From Bowdeniella nasicola (GTDB lineage Bacteria; Actinomycetota; Actinomycetes; Actinomycetales; Actinomycetaceae): a DNA stretch of 64,000 bases. The notes beneath the pieces are model-generated. The model made no database searches. It saw only the letters and a list, made by a program, of their open reading frames with translations, and was not told the DNA's origin. Within the stretch, counting starts at the first letter, position 1. Each line of letters opens with the position of its first letter. The position numbers and the translations under genes are program-made. The stretch spans positions 71,113 through 135,112 of the forward strand of contig JAUNVA010000004.1 of assembly GCA_030537895.1 (NCBI GenBank), read 5' to 3'. Positions 63,641 through 64,000 of this stretch are shown here, one piece after another.

Positions 63641-63669
63641 GTCCAGCCGACGCCGGGTGAGCCCCCGGT

Positions 63670-64000
63670 CTATCGCTCGACGCCGTTCGGATGGGCCTCC
63701 GTGGCGTCGCCCACCTCCGTTTGGCCGGGATCGTCGGTCGCGCGCTCGCCGTCGTCCTCTTGCTCGGCGGCCGCCTCACTCTCGCTGGCGTCGTCCTGGT
63801 CGTGAATGTCATCGACAATATCGGCCTCCGGTCCGGTGATTCGCGAGGAGCGGCGCACCGCCCGAAGAGTAGACATCTCTTCCACCATCTCGAAGTCGTC
63901 GTCGTGGACCATCAGCTCACGGGCACTCTCCACGATGCGGCGCCGTTCAGCCCGCACCATTGCGATCACCTCTGCAGACTCCGTGCCCTCCTCGACGACG
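63670..64000 (-). CDS. Unknown protein, N-terminus beyond window edge
   Basis: An open frame runs from the right edge to TAG at 63670 without interruption (about 110 codons). A GTG at 63969 is in frame, but coding continues upstream of it, so the real start is probably outside. The visible end has a charged helical part (RAERRRIVESARELM) followed by an extremely acidic, disordered tail of about 50 residues. No membrane segment in view; no family recognised. It converges with the MarR gene. Confidence 0.6.
   Translation of the reverse strand, partial: VVEEGTESAEVIAMVRAERRRIVESARELMVHDDDFEMVEEMSTLRAVRRSSRITGPEADIVDDIHDQDDASESEAAAEQEDDGERATDDPGQTEVGDATEAHPNGVER

Overview
This window is high-GC chromosomal DNA from an actinobacterium. 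The evidence is CarD, Lsr2, an HspR/HAIR heat-shock circuit, GTP-type PEPCK, a lysine-tailed TopA, an LppM-like protein, and the gene order lpqE / carD-ispD-ispF / cysS / rlmB that is also known from Mycobacterium. The small genome-style mix of housekeeping genes fits an Actinomycetales or Micrococcales-type lineage, but genus cannot be read from the sequence alone. There is no phage, transposon, integrase or CRISPR array; most of the window is core genome.

Layout. 1-8.7 kb: an unknown protein cut by the left edge, rlmB, a Gfo/Idh oxidoreductase and cysS (leftward), an Atg22/UMF1-type transporter and a small Cys-containing protein (rightward), then ispF-ispD-carD (leftward) facing an LpqE-like lipoprotein. 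8.5-10 kb: the ruin of a phoU-senX3-regX3 phosphate-signalling locus, in which a deletion has joined the 3-prime ends of the divergent phoU and senX3 genes. 10-18 kb: gpmA, lsr2, a small membrane protein, tRNA-Thr(CGU), a secreted peptidase, then holB-tmk-topA, with DnaA-box-like sequences upstream of topA. 18-28 kb: the purine operon purD-purC-purS-purQ followed by a CPBP protease, a PfkB kinase, pckG, an LppM-like protein and purA.

28-45 kb: a divergent partner-switching pair (PAS-GAF-PP2C-HATPase phosphatase and STAS antagonist), a GH42 beta-galactosidase, class II aldolase, sulfide:quinone oxidoreductase with a 53-residue companion, pyrE-lemA-trmH, a short-chain dehydrogenase, a sugar ABC importer (binding protein and two permeases, no ATPase), xthA, a beta-lactamase-fold hydrolase and a NagD-like phosphatase. 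45-64 kb: clpB with a HAIR operator, a TPC-type metal ATPase with an iron-box-like site upstream, an amidase, an MT0933-like small protein, an MFS exporter, a prolyl oligopeptidase, an AGE-family epimerase, a two-TM protein, a cupin, the dnaK-grpE-dnaJ-hspR operon with two HAIR operators, a MarR regulator and a protein cut by the right edge.

The chaperone genes form one visible regulon: HspR (58.8-59.3 kb) should repress its own operon and clpB through the three HAIR sites. A second pattern running through the window is a TANNNT-like -10 hexamer exactly 6 bases before the start codon of at least a dozen genes, suggesting many leaderless mRNAs. The most unusual feature is the phosphate-locus deletion scar; I did not find a clear new multi-gene system.
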